From the NCBI GenBank assembly GCA_021827245.1, contig JAKAWN010000048.1:1-23935 (forward strand): a DNA stretch of 23,935 nucleotides, in the 5' to 3' direction. This DNA is from Acidobacteriota bacterium (GTDB taxonomy: Bacteria; Acidobacteriota; Terriglobia; UBA7540). Made by a program: the position numbers and the translations under genes. Every line of letters starts with the position of its first letter. Positions within the stretch are counted from its first letter, which is position 1. Positions 6,897 to 14,008 of this stretch are shown piece after piece. The notes under the pieces are model-generated. The model saw nothing but the letters and a program-made list of their open reading frames with translations, had not been told where the DNA came from and did not search any database.

Positions 6897-6983
6897 GAGC
6901 CAATCCTCCCGCGAATGAGATTCTCCTTCCGTTCGCTGAAATTTGGCCCTTAACCGTTTGTCTCAAAAATGGGGACAAGTCCA

Positions 6984-7489
6984 GAATGATGCCGCCTGCT
7001 TCGGGCTGCTGCGGCCCGCGCAGCTTCGAACGAAGCGCCGGGGCTTACCCTGCCGCAACGGGCGCGGCCAACAGGTCCGGAGTTGCCGCTTGGAAAGAGT
7101 GGAAGTGCGACATCGAGCGAGGGGTCATCTAGTGCGTCGGACTCTGACGCGACGCACCAGAGGGGATTTCTTTTGCCGTTCCGTGAAATTCTTGGCTCGT
7201 TTCCTTTCGACATAAACCCGGGCGAACTTCCCACCCCCCACATAGTAAATGGTGGCTTCCCAGTGGGAATGTCTGTGCCTTCCCCGTATTGGAGAATTTT
7301 CGCTTTCGGTCAAGGAACTCTTCCTCGTCGCAGAGCTAGCGTCCATGGTTCCAGAAGAAATCCAACCAGATTCTGGCGAACCCTCGCCTCGGAAACGCCA
7401 AGTTAGAAACAGGGAACTGCGATGCTCTTCGCCTGCTTTCGTCGCCGAAGTATGGCCCGCCAAATCCCCAGTTTTTCAAGAGGGTCGGG
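6984..7489. other. About 500 bp without a recognisable gene
   Basis: Several short frames exist on both strands, but none has motifs, good starts or neighbours. A leftward stretch around 7083-7243 is mildly protein-like and cannot be assigned. The one clear structure is an 8-bp hairpin at 7132-7139/7150-7157 (GTGCGTCG/CGACGCAC, 10-nt loop), with a T-rich run TTTCTTTT 9 to 16 bases further on the plus strand and no gene feeding into it. Confidence 0.4.
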
Positions 7490-7515
7490 AAAAGGCAGGT
7501 TTTTCACCTCCTGCC
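7490..7515 (-). terminator. Probable terminator of the exosortase operon
   Basis: On the minus strand, GGCAGG (7515-7510) pairs with CCTGCC (7499-7494) around a 10-nt loop and is followed by TTTT (7493-7490). It lies about 55 bp after the stop of the TPR lipoprotein gene, the last gene of the operon. The T-tract is short, so strength is uncertain. Confidence 0.5.
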
Positions 7516-7568
7516 CTCACCCCAAAAAGATCCCGTAACTGTGGATGATCGCACGCCTCCGACCTTAT

Positions 7569-9881
7569 CTATTTCAGTGCAACCTCGGATCTCAATTCGC
7601 GCTGTGCAATGCGCTGGTCGCGAGGGTCCAAACCTGATCGTATGGCCTGAGAAAGCAGAGCACGGCCCCGCGCTTTCTGGCCGGAATCCATCAGCGTGAT
7701 TCCGAGATGGAAGAGGACGAGGCTATTTCTCGGCATGCCTCGCGCGGCCAATTCCAGTTGCGGAATGGCCAGTGGCTGAAGACCCTTTTGGTGATAGATC
7801 CATCCCAACACGTCGGCGACTTCAGGATTCTCGGGATAACGAGCCTTGAGCTGCTGAGCGATGGACAGAGCCTGATCGAGATTCGAACCCGCATCGGCCA
7901 TCGACTCAGCGAGTCCAAGCTTCGCCGGATCGGACTCGGAAGCCTGCGCCAGCGCGGATTGATAGATCCGCTCCGCCTGGCCGTAGTGGCCTTGCCCCAG
8001 CAACAAACCGCCGGCAGAGAGATAGCCCTGCTCGTCATTCCGATTGAGCTGGATGGCTTCGGCGTATTCAGCGCCCGCCTTTTCCAACTTCCCCTGGCGC
8101 TGATAAATCTGTCCGAGAATGATATGGCCGCCAGCCATTTGCGGATTTTGCGCAAGAGCCTGGTTGGCCGCGGTTTCGGCCGGAGCAAGCTGGCCGGCCT
8201 TGAGGTAGAGACTGGCCAAAAGGGCGTGGATATCGGGGCTGTTCGACGCGTTGCCGGCAAGTTGCTGCACGCTGGCGATCGCTTGCGCGGTATGGCCGGT
8301 TCCCGCGAGTTGCCAGGCGTACCATTCGACCAGCGGGATCGGGTTGGAGGAATGGCCCATCACCAGCTGCATTTCATGATTCGCGGCGGGCAGCCGGTTT
8401 TCGAGAACGTCGAAACGCGCGGCGAGCTGGTGAACCTGAACGGGGGCGTCGGGAATTTGTTCGCTCGCGGCGATAATGCGCCCTGCTGGCTCCATTTCCC
8501 CGTGCATCATATCGGCCTGCGCAAGCAGGAGATAAGCATCGGCCGATCGCGGATTCGTCTGATAAATCTCGCGGGCGTAGGCTGCGCCCAGCCGCCAATC
8601 GCCGGATTGGAGCGCCAGCTGGCCCAAGCGCACGTACGCTTGCAGAAATTTGTCGTTCATCTGAATGCAATCGGTGAAGGCCTGCTTGGCGCGATCCAGT
8701 TGCCCGGTGGCTTGCCACACCATTCCCAGATAGAACTTCGCGAGAATGGATTGCGGATCGGCCTTCATCGCATCCTGAAGCTCGGTCTCGGCCTTCGCGT
8801 AGTGGCCCTCGACGCACTCCACGGCCCCTTCAAGGGCCTGGCCATTCACATTGTGCGGATGCTGTCTCAGAACGACCTGGACGTAGTGGCGAGCCTCGGG
8901 CAATTGGGACAAGGTCAGATAGGCGCTTGCCAGGTTCTCTTCAGTCAAAAGGCTGGGATGGAGGGATTCCGACTTCTGATAGTTGGCAATCGCCCGATGG
9001 AGGTCGTTGTGATTCATCCAGAACTCGCCCAGCGTGGCCGAAAGCTGTGCGGATGGCTTCCTCTGAGAAACCGCCCGGGAAAGCACGGCATCGGCAGCGG
9101 GCAACTGGCCATGGCGGACGTAGAAATCAGCGAGGACCAGTTGCATCGCCAGCGAACGGGGATAACGCTTCGCCGCGGCGACAAGCACAGCCTGGGCTTG
9201 CCGCGGATGGCCCTCGAGCACGAGCACGTTCGCAAGATTGCGCTGGTCAGTTGCGGAGGCCGGTGCAAAAGCAATCGCCTGCTGGAAATCCGCAGCGGCG
9301 GCGGGATATTGGCGCAAGCCGATGTTTGCAAGTCCGCACATGCCATAGACTGAATCGCTCTTGGGAAGCAGGGAACGCAGACGATCGCACTGCTTCAACG
9401 CACGGTGCAAGTGCTTGGCGGAAAGGTCGAGCTTCATCTGCACGACCTGCGCGCGCACGCTCTTGGGATCAAATTGAAGAACGCGGTTGATCTGCTCCTG
9501 CGCGAGAACGGTTTGCGCTCCCATCAAGTCGAGTTCGGCAAGATCCAGCCGCGCCGGAACAAAATTGGGCTGCGCTTTGATGACCGCGTTGAGATCGCGA
9601 TAGTAGGCAGGCCATTCCGCCAGGTTCGATTCGGCCTGAGCCAGACCGTATCGCGCCTTCCAATCGGCAGGCTCGCGCTTGAGCGCGTTGCGAAACTGGA
9701 TGGCTGCGCTGCTAAACCTTTTTTGGGCAAGATACCGCTGGCCACTGGCGGCAAAGGCACGAGCTGCCCCGGCCGGGTTGGATGCGCAGCCGGCGCCGAA
9801 AATGGCCGCAAAGGCGATGCCACATACCGCCGTCAACCGCAAAAAGGCCCGGTGCTTGCCGTGATTGGCTTGACCTTCCAT
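7569..9881 (-). CDS. TPR-repeat lipoprotein of the PEP-CTERM/exosortase system (PrsT-like)
   Basis: A 770-aa protein made almost entirely of tetratricopeptide repeats after a lipoprotein signal. The signal reads FLRLTAVCGIAFAAIFGAGC, with the lipobox cysteine at residue 32. Repeats begin at once (GQRYLAQKRFSSAAIQFRNA), continue in about 34-residue steps such as ASAYLTLSQLPEARHYVQVV and ILGQIYQRQGKLEKAGAEYA, and run to the C-terminus. In several exosortase loci a TPR lipoprotein (PrsT) is coded with the sorting enzyme and is thought to scaffold export or assembly. The start at 9881 is chosen because it has an AGGGGG ribosome-binding site; an in-frame start at 9965 would overlap the EpsI gene. 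It is third in the operon. Confidence 0.85.
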   Translation of the reverse strand: MEGQANHGKHRAFLRLTAVCGIAFAAIFGAGCASNPAGAARAFAASGQRYLAQKRFSSAAIQFRNALKREPADWKARYGLAQAESNLAEWPAYYRDLNAVIKAQPNFVPARLDLAELDLMGAQTVLAQEQINRVLQFDPKSVRAQVVQMKLDLSAKHLHRALKQCDRLRSLLPKSDSVYGMCGLANIGLRQYPAAAADFQQAIAFAPASATDQRNLANVLVLEGHPRQAQAVLVAAAKRYPRSLAMQLVLADFYVRHGQLPAADAVLSRAVSQRKPSAQLSATLGEFWMNHNDLHRAIANYQKSESLHPSLLTEENLASAYLTLSQLPEARHYVQVVLRQHPHNVNGQALEGAVECVEGHYAKAETELQDAMKADPQSILAKFYLGMVWQATGQLDRAKQAFTDCIQMNDKFLQAYVRLGQLALQSGDWRLGAAYAREIYQTNPRSADAYLLLAQADMMHGEMEPAGRIIAASEQIPDAPVQVHQLAARFDVLENRLPAANHEMQLVMGHSSNPIPLVEWYAWQLAGTGHTAQAIASVQQLAGNASNSPDIHALLASLYLKAGQLAPAETAANQALAQNPQMAGGHIILGQIYQRQGKLEKAGAEYAEAIQLNRNDEQGYLSAGGLLLGQGHYGQAERIYQSALAQASESDPAKLGLAESMADAGSNLDQALSIAQQLKARYPENPEVADVLGWIYHQKGLQPLAIPQLELAARGMPRNSLVLFHLGITLMDSGQKARGRALLSQAIRSGLDPRDQRIAQRELRSEVALK

Positions 9882-9930
9882 CGTGTCCCCCTGTCCAAAT
9901 TCCAGTTCCGAACGGCCATCGCCCACCGCA

Positions 9931-10575
9931 TTAATTCGGGATGTAGCGAGGCAATCGCGGATCAATCAGCCGAACGAAGGCAATCGCGCGTCGTTCGGCG
10001 CTTGCACGATCCTTATTCAGCGGCGTCGTCACACGCACCAGCCCTCCATCGGTGCGATTGCGCGTGATGGCGTCCACGGAAAGCCAAAACTTCGCCGCAT
10101 ATTCGCTGGCGATGTCCCGGCCGCGTTCCTGGTACCAGTAGAAAACCAGCATTCGCTGCGCATTGCGCGCGATGACGTATTCGTTTGTCACCACCGGCGC
10201 GCCATTGGCCATGGGAATGGAGATCTCGCGCGACTCGAGCGGCTGCCATCCCGCACCGGGCAGGCAATTCTTCGGCGAGTGAATCGTATCGCCGGTTCGC
10301 TGGGTCAGGTAGTAGCTGATGAACAGCGTGACCGTCTTTCCTCGCGGATTCCAGTAAACGCGGTTCACGTATTCATTCATGCCGGCGTCGGCAACGATCC
10401 GCCCGGGTATAGGAACGTTCCGCCCGACCCAGTCTCCAATTTTTTCGGGAAACGCCTGCAGAGGAGTGTGCGGAATCATGGGCTCGCCGTGGCTCATGCC
10501 TTGCATTAAAAGGATGCCGCACGCAACCATCGCCGCCGTCAGCCACAATCGCCTGGTAATCGGGTCCTTAGTCAT
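9931..10575 (-). CDS. epsI: EpsI family protein (exosortase-associated)
   Basis: A 214-aa protein of the EpsI family (PF11984 type), coded with or fused to exosortases. One N-terminal hydrophobic helix (LWLTAAMVACGILLM) leaves the rest outside the inner membrane. The family core is visible: KIGDWVGRNVPIPGRIV, then VTLFISYYLTQRTGDTIHSP, directly followed by KNCLPGAGW. HSPKNCLPGAGW is the hallmark motif with conserved His and Cys. A later MLVFYWYQERGR segment is also typical. Its exact role in sorting or polysaccharide assembly is not proven. The ATG at 10575 has an AAGGAGG ribosome-binding site and overlaps the exosortase stop by 8 bp, indicating translational coupling. Confidence 0.92.
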   Translation of the reverse strand: MTKDPITRRLWLTAAMVACGILLMQGMSHGEPMIPHTPLQAFPEKIGDWVGRNVPIPGRIVADAGMNEYVNRVYWNPRGKTVTLFISYYLTQRTGDTIHSPKNCLPGAGWQPLESREISIPMANGAPVVTNEYVIARNAQRMLVFYWYQERGRDIASEYAAKFWLSVDAITRNRTDGGLVRVTTPLNKDRASAERRAIAFVRLIDPRLPRYIPN

Positions 10576-11473
10576 GGCGCGCCTCCTTCGTCGGCCGGAT
10601 TCGCCGCAGGAACGCGTGGACGCCCAACAACAGGCTGGTGGCGGCCAGAAAAATCAAAAAGCCCGAAAATTCGTGGAAAAACCCGTGCGCGAGATCCGGA
10701 GAGACATCTGCCGTCAGCACGCCCGTCCCGAAAATGCGGAAAGAATTGCTCACGATCGCGATCGGAATCATGATCGCGACCAGGAAAAAGCGCGCCCAAA
10801 TTCGTTTCTCCGTCAGATAGCCGTAAGCGACGGCCAGCGTCAGCAGCGAAACGATCGAGCGAATCCCGCTGCACGCCACCACCACCTGCAGCGTGTAGTT
10901 CGGCAGCGTCAGCAAGTTCCCTTCTCGCAGCACGGGAACGCGCGCCACGCGCAGCGCCAGCGCCGCCCAGTGCGACGACATCAGTTCGAGCGGCAGCGTG
11001 GTTTGGGCGTAGACAATCGCCGGCCAGGGAATCATCAGCAGTAAAAAGCCCAGCGGAAACGCCAGCGCTCGCAAACGCCGCCATCCACCCAGAAGCAGCA
11101 CCACCGAACCCAGCAGCAAAACGAAGGAGAAGCGCGTGGTGAAAAGCTCAGCGGCAAGCGACCCGAGCAGGAGCAGAACGATCGCAAACATCACGCCCAC
11201 AAGACCGAGCCAATTGGGCTTGTCCGCGGCTGCCATCCATCGCCGGCGCGTCTTCCACGCGATCCATCCGGAGAACACCGGAACCAGAAAGCCATGGCTC
11301 CAATTCGGGTCCGACCACCATTGCACGGCCATCGCGCTCAGCGCGCGTCCGTAAAGCACGGCGACCAGCGCCAACAGCGCCCCGGCCGCGACCTGCCGGC
11401 TGCCGAACCACGCCATCCTCTGGCTATGAGTTTTCACCGATGCTTCAGCGCTGACGGCCAATTCAGATGACAC
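10568..11473 (-). CDS. xrt: Exosortase (PEP-CTERM transpeptidase-like sorting enzyme)
   Basis: An inner-membrane cysteine enzyme, about 301 aa with roughly eight helices, that recognises PEP-CTERM tails. The catalytic triad is readable: Cys201 in VVACSGIRS, Arg246 in SNSFRIFG and His267 in HGFFHEFSG. The conserved NWSHGFLVPVFSGW opening loop is also present. The start shown is a GTG at 11473 because an AGAGGGGGAA ribosome-binding site sits just before it; the frame is open to an ATG at 11545, giving 325 aa with an unlikely soluble leader. There is no fused EpsI domain, as EpsI is the next gene. The exosortase subtype cannot be fixed by eye. Substrates are coded immediately upstream. Confidence 0.93.
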   Translation of the reverse strand: MSSELAVSAEASVKTHSQRMAWFGSRQVAAGALLALVAVLYGRALSAMAVQWWSDPNWSHGFLVPVFSGWIAWKTRRRWMAAADKPNWLGLVGVMFAIVLLLLGSLAAELFTTRFSFVLLLGSVVLLLGGWRRLRALAFPLGFLLLMIPWPAIVYAQTTLPLELMSSHWAALALRVARVPVLREGNLLTLPNYTLQVVVACSGIRSIVSLLTLAVAYGYLTEKRIWARFFLVAIMIPIAIVSNSFRIFGTGVLTADVSPDLAHGFFHEFSGFLIFLAATSLLLGVHAFLRRIRPTKEARHD

Positions 11474-11721
11474 GAATTCCCCCTCTGCTCCTCGGCTAAC
11501 CGTGCACATCCCATGCCGAAGGGAGGGATTCGTCGGGCGGCGCACCCCGTCTAATTTACTGACCCGTCATGAGTTATGAGACGGGAAAATCCCGCTTTTT
11601 TCCCAGCACCGCACCGCTCGAAAAGTGAGTGGTTTTTTGTAATTTTCTACAGATTTTCGTGCGGAGAAGACCACGCCTGGGCGGTACGTTTAGAAGGTCC
11701 TGCGGCCAACTGAAAACAGCA
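11474..11721. other. Leader region before the exosortase gene
   Basis: About 250 bp without a supported gene. It holds a small plus-strand hairpin, CGGGA (11582-11586) and TCCCG (11590-11594), followed by C and six T residues (11596-11601). This is terminator-like in the plus direction although no plus-strand gene precedes it. The remainder would form the exosortase operon promoter and leader; no clear -35/-10 pair is evident. Confidence 0.4.
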
Positions 11722-11775
11722 ACGCGGGGAAACGACCGAGGGGTTTACCATCTGCCCTCGCGCGTTTCCCCGCGT
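11722..11775 (-). terminator. Very long hairpin after the first PEP-CTERM gene
   Basis: A 13-bp perfect stem, ACGCGGGGAAACG (11722-11734) with CGTTTCCCCGCGT (11763-11775), continues past a 2x2 internal loop into a 6-bp stem CGAGGG (11737-11742) / CCCTCG (11755-11760) with a 12-nt loop. It lies 26 bp after the PEP-CTERM stop codon. On the minus strand it is followed by TGCTGTTTTC. Likely a strong terminator or an mRNA-stabilising 3' structure that separates the substrate gene from the exosortase operon. Confidence 0.65.
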
Positions 11776-11801
11776 CGAATCCAGACTCGCAGAGAGAACG
11801 A

Positions 11802-12638
11802 TCAGGCGCTACTGCTCATTTCCCTGCGCCGAATCGCCAGCCCGAGCAGAAGCAATCCGGCACCGACCAAACCCAACGTTGCCGGCTCGGGTACTACCGT
11901 TGCCGTTTCGCTCACGTCGGTGTCGGCAACAACACAGGGACTCGATCCGTTGCTGCACGACGCGCCGGTGTCCGTCAAATAGGCGAAGAACACGGTCCCT
12001 ACCGGAAGTGGCGTTCCCGTTATCGCAACTGTGGTGGGGCTGATGCTGGTGCAGGACGTGCAACTTGCCACGCTGAACACGAAAACCTGGAAGGAAGATA
12101 TCCCCGCCTGGCCAGACGCCTCTTGGAAATTGGAAAAGGTGGGGACAGAAGTGGGGCTGGTAAGCGTGTACCCGTTCGTAACTATATTGCCGGTTCCGAA
12201 GAGAATGCCGCCCGTGCCCAACGTCCCAGTAAGGGCGTTTGACGACGACATGGTATTCACTGAGAAGATCACTGACGTCGTGCCGGGAACCAAGACCACG
12301 AAGTATGCATCCAGGTTTCCAGTCGCAACGTTCCCACTCTCACTCAGCGTGAACGTGGGCAGACCACTTGGTACCAACAGGTTCCCAACCGTCGGGGACG
12401 ACCCGCAGATCAGGGGAGAGTTGCAGTTGAGTACCAGTGGGTCGGTAGTGGTAGTTTGGCTTCCTCCGCCGCTGCCGGCAGTCTGGCTTCCCACGTTTGG
12501 CGATGTGTCGTAGGCGTATCCGTGCCACGTCTCGGAGCTGGTCTGCGCATGGCCTGTGGCCACCACAAAGAGCACGAGCGCGAATGCCGCCAGGATCGAA
12601 GAAGGTCGAATGATTTTCCGGTTTTTCGTTAACCGCAT
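11802..12638 (-). CDS. PEP-CTERM sorting-signal protein 1
   Basis: A 278-aa secreted substrate of exosortase. The N-terminal signal peptide (SSILAAFALVLFVVATGHA) probably ends at Ala31. The C-terminus has the full tripartite signal: PEP at residues 250-252 (VPEPATLGL), a hydrophobic helix (LVGAGLLLLGLAI) and a basic tail RRRE. The body is serine-, threonine- and glycine-rich, low in lysine, and carries a few cysteines (LNCNSPLICG, CTSCTS). No enzymatic motif is seen, so a structural or matrix role is inferred. A strong GGGGGG ribosome-binding site precedes the ATG. The body shares motifs with the second PEP-CTERM protein at 12930-13655, so the two are paralogues. Confidence 0.93.
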   Translation of the reverse strand: MRLTKNRKIIRPSSILAAFALVLFVVATGHAQTSSETWHGYAYDTSPNVGSQTAGSGGGSQTTTTDPLVLNCNSPLICGSSPTVGNLLVPSGLPTFTLSESGNVATGNLDAYFVVLVPGTTSVIFSVNTMSSSNALTGTLGTGGILFGTGNIVTNGYTLTSPTSVPTFSNFQEASGQAGISSFQVFVFSVASCTSCTSISPTTVAITGTPLPVGTVFFAYLTDTGASCSNGSSPCVVADTDVSETATVVPEPATLGLVGAGLLLLGLAIRRREMSSSA

Positions 12639-12929
12639 ATTTGCCCCCCAGATAATTGACGTGCCCTCAAAAATGCCGTCCTGAAAACGTTCTTGCGTTG
12701 ACCGAACATCGTCCCCACCTGACCGCGCACTACACTCCTTACTCCGCGCTACCCTCAGCGACGCTTCTTTCCACGATCCCGTGGGCGAGGGCCCTGCCGG
12801 AGGAAGAACGCCTCCGGCTGGGCCGTCCCAGTCGGGTTTTGGCGGGAAGTGGGTCCCTGCGATGCGGACACTCCGCCCCTGAAGAACATTCCGTCGCCGG
12901 TTTTGACTGCATGCCGCATAGCGTCCCGT
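12639..12929. other. Spacer between the two PEP-CTERM genes
   Basis: About 290 bp with no supported gene. It contains a stable hairpin at 12792-12822: GCCGGAGG (12796-12803) with CCTCCGGC (12811-12818), extended by CCC/GGG past a T-T mismatch. No T-tract follows on the minus strand, so it could be a factor-dependent terminator or an mRNA-stability element for the second PEP-CTERM transcript. The rest must include the first gene's promoter or leader; no clear site was found. Confidence 0.45.
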
Positions 12930-13655
12930 CTAGGCGTGCTGCCTACGCCGAATAGCGATGCCGAGCAAGAGCAAGCCTGAACCTACCAACCCCAGCGTCG
13001 CCGGCTCGGGAGTGATTCCACCATCCGTTAGTGTCGCGCTGGGCGGTACGTCGTTGGAGATCGAGGTGCAATCCGTGATATTCGTGCTGCACCCGCTGCT
13101 CGAACTGGAGAACGCCCAGATGATCGAGCCCTTCGGCAGAGTGCCGGTAATGTCGGCGGCTAAGGTCTCCGATGAGCCAGCCGTACCGAGGTCGACGTAG
13201 TACACAGTGTAGCTGCTCGGGCTGCTGCCCGTGGCAAGCGTGTCAATATTGCTGAACTGGTTGAACCCGTCATCGGAGTCGACCTTCGTGCCAATGAGAA
13301 AATCGAACAGGCCGCCGCTGCCATTGCTATCCGTGTAGGTCGAATTGAAATCGCCTTTGGTCAACGGGGTGTTTCCATTCACCGTAAAGCTTGCGGAAGA
13401 GCCCGTCGGCACGAGGACCACCAGCCAAGCTGTATCGCCCGCCGCCACATTCGTCAGTTCGAGGGTCGGCAAGACCCCGTTTGTCACCAGGATTGTCGTA
13501 TTAGCGATGGATGTTCCACACGAGGTAGGCGACGTGCATTGGAACCTGAGGTTCTCGTTACCTGCGTTCGCCCGGCCAACAACGATCAACGCGAAACTCA
13601 TCACCGCAAGCGCGGCCAACCAGCGATTCCAACCTCCAACAAGCGTCAACCTCAT
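12930..13655 (-). CDS. PEP-CTERM sorting-signal protein 2
   Basis: A 241-aa secreted protein, paralogous to PEP-CTERM protein 1. The start at 13655 (MRLTLVGGW) is chosen for its AGAGGGGGAC ribosome-binding site and correct signal peptide (WLAALAVMSFALIVVGRANA, cleavage near Ala31); the frame is open to 13937, but that extension looks non-coding. PEP lies at 216-218 in ITPEPATLGL, then LVGSGLLLLGIAI, then RRRQHA. Features shared with protein 1 are a Cys-Ser-Pro...Cys-Gly motif just after the signal peptide, a VVLVP strand, an ITGT-LP-G segment and a late cysteine pair. This suggests one small disulphide-containing fold whose function I do not recognise. Confidence 0.92.
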   Translation of the reverse strand: MRLTLVGGWNRWLAALAVMSFALIVVGRANAGNENLRFQCTSPTSCGTSIANTTILVTNGVLPTLELTNVAAGDTAWLVVLVPTGSSASFTVNGNTPLTKGDFNSTYTDSNGSGGLFDFLIGTKVDSDDGFNQFSNIDTLATGSSPSSYTVYYVDLGTAGSSETLAADITGTLPKGSIIWAFSSSSSGCSTNITDCTSISNDVPPSATLTDGGITPEPATLGLVGSGLLLLGIAIRRRQHA

Positions 13656-14008
13656 GCGTCCCCCTCTGCCAACGACATTCGAATCCACACGCACGGCCGA
13701 TGAGTACATGGCATGCCGTGTGCCAAACCCGTACCATTCTGATCCCTGCTGTATCTCCTTGTTTTCGTGTCTCTTACAGATTTCGCGGAGGAAGGGCGGC
13801 CGACAACAGACTTGGAAGTGTTGCGTTACTTGTAACTCCAATCGCGAAAATCTATTCATTGTGGTGATACAAATGCTACCGGTCACGGGTCGCCAAGCAA
13901 CTGTCGGGGACGGTACGTTTACCCATTCGGCAAACAAAAGCCGTTTACTTTAGAGATAATACCTCCCAGTAGTTTACTCTGCGGTTACTGCCATTACGGG
14001 AGGCCGCT
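13656..14008. other. Divergent intergenic region
   Basis: Separates the leftward PEP-CTERM 2 gene from the rightward lipoprotein gene. It holds a sigma-54-like site for the leftward gene (13710-13726). Near the rightward gene there is an AT-rich stretch with GATAAT around 13952-13957 that could be a -10 box, without a good -35 partner. The rightward gene has a GGGAGG ribosome-binding site before a TTG start. Confidence 0.45.
13710..13726 (-). promoter_or_regulatory. Candidate sigma-54 promoter for PEP-CTERM protein 2
   Basis: The minus strand reads TTGGCACACGGCATGCC. It contains TGGCAC, a 5-base spacer and ATGC against the consensus TGGCAC-N5-TTGC, with GG and GC exactly 10 bases apart. It lies about 55 bases upstream of the ATG, a normal leader length. 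In some proteobacterial PEP-CTERM systems substrate genes are controlled by RpoN with PrsK/PrsR, which makes the match attractive. It is a single match without experimental support. Confidence 0.45.

Larger units (their letters stand above)
4583..6983 (-). mobile_element. IS3-family element, interrupted and 3'-truncated
   Basis: A leftward IS3-type element: orfA at 6534-6896, the front of orfB at 6342-6636, then a 1.49-kb IS110-type insertion, then the integrase core of orfB to about 4583. The outer left end is probably near 6983, where the minus strand begins TGGACTTGTCCCC before the orfA leader. This is an IS-end-like start, but no partner repeat is left to confirm it. The orfB tail and the other end are missing, replaced by the broken IS110 remnant. 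A -1 relation between orfA and orfB fits the usual IS3 programmed frameshift. Confidence 0.75.

Noticed and set aside
5398..6953. Several plus-strand frames of 136-315 aa
   Set aside because: Antisense to the IS110 transposase and IS3 orfA/orfB, which have intact catalytic or DNA-binding motifs.
7707..9353. 548-aa plus-strand open frame
   Set aside because: Antisense to the TPR lipoprotein, whose repeats and lipobox are clear. The apparent internal repetition is the mirror of the TPR repeats.
9882..9965. Longer start for the TPR lipoprotein
   Set aside because: It would overlap the EpsI gene and place 28 residues before the lipoprotein signal. The start at 9881 has a strong ribosome-binding site.
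11682..13921. 11-base direct repeat CGGTACGTTTA near 11682 and 13911
   Set aside because: Repeats of this length are expected many times by chance in 24 kb, and the flanks are not alike.
13656..13937. N-terminal extension of PEP-CTERM protein 2
   Set aside because: The start at 13655 has a good ribosome-binding site and begins a proper signal peptide. The upstream part would bury that signal and overlaps the candidate promoter.
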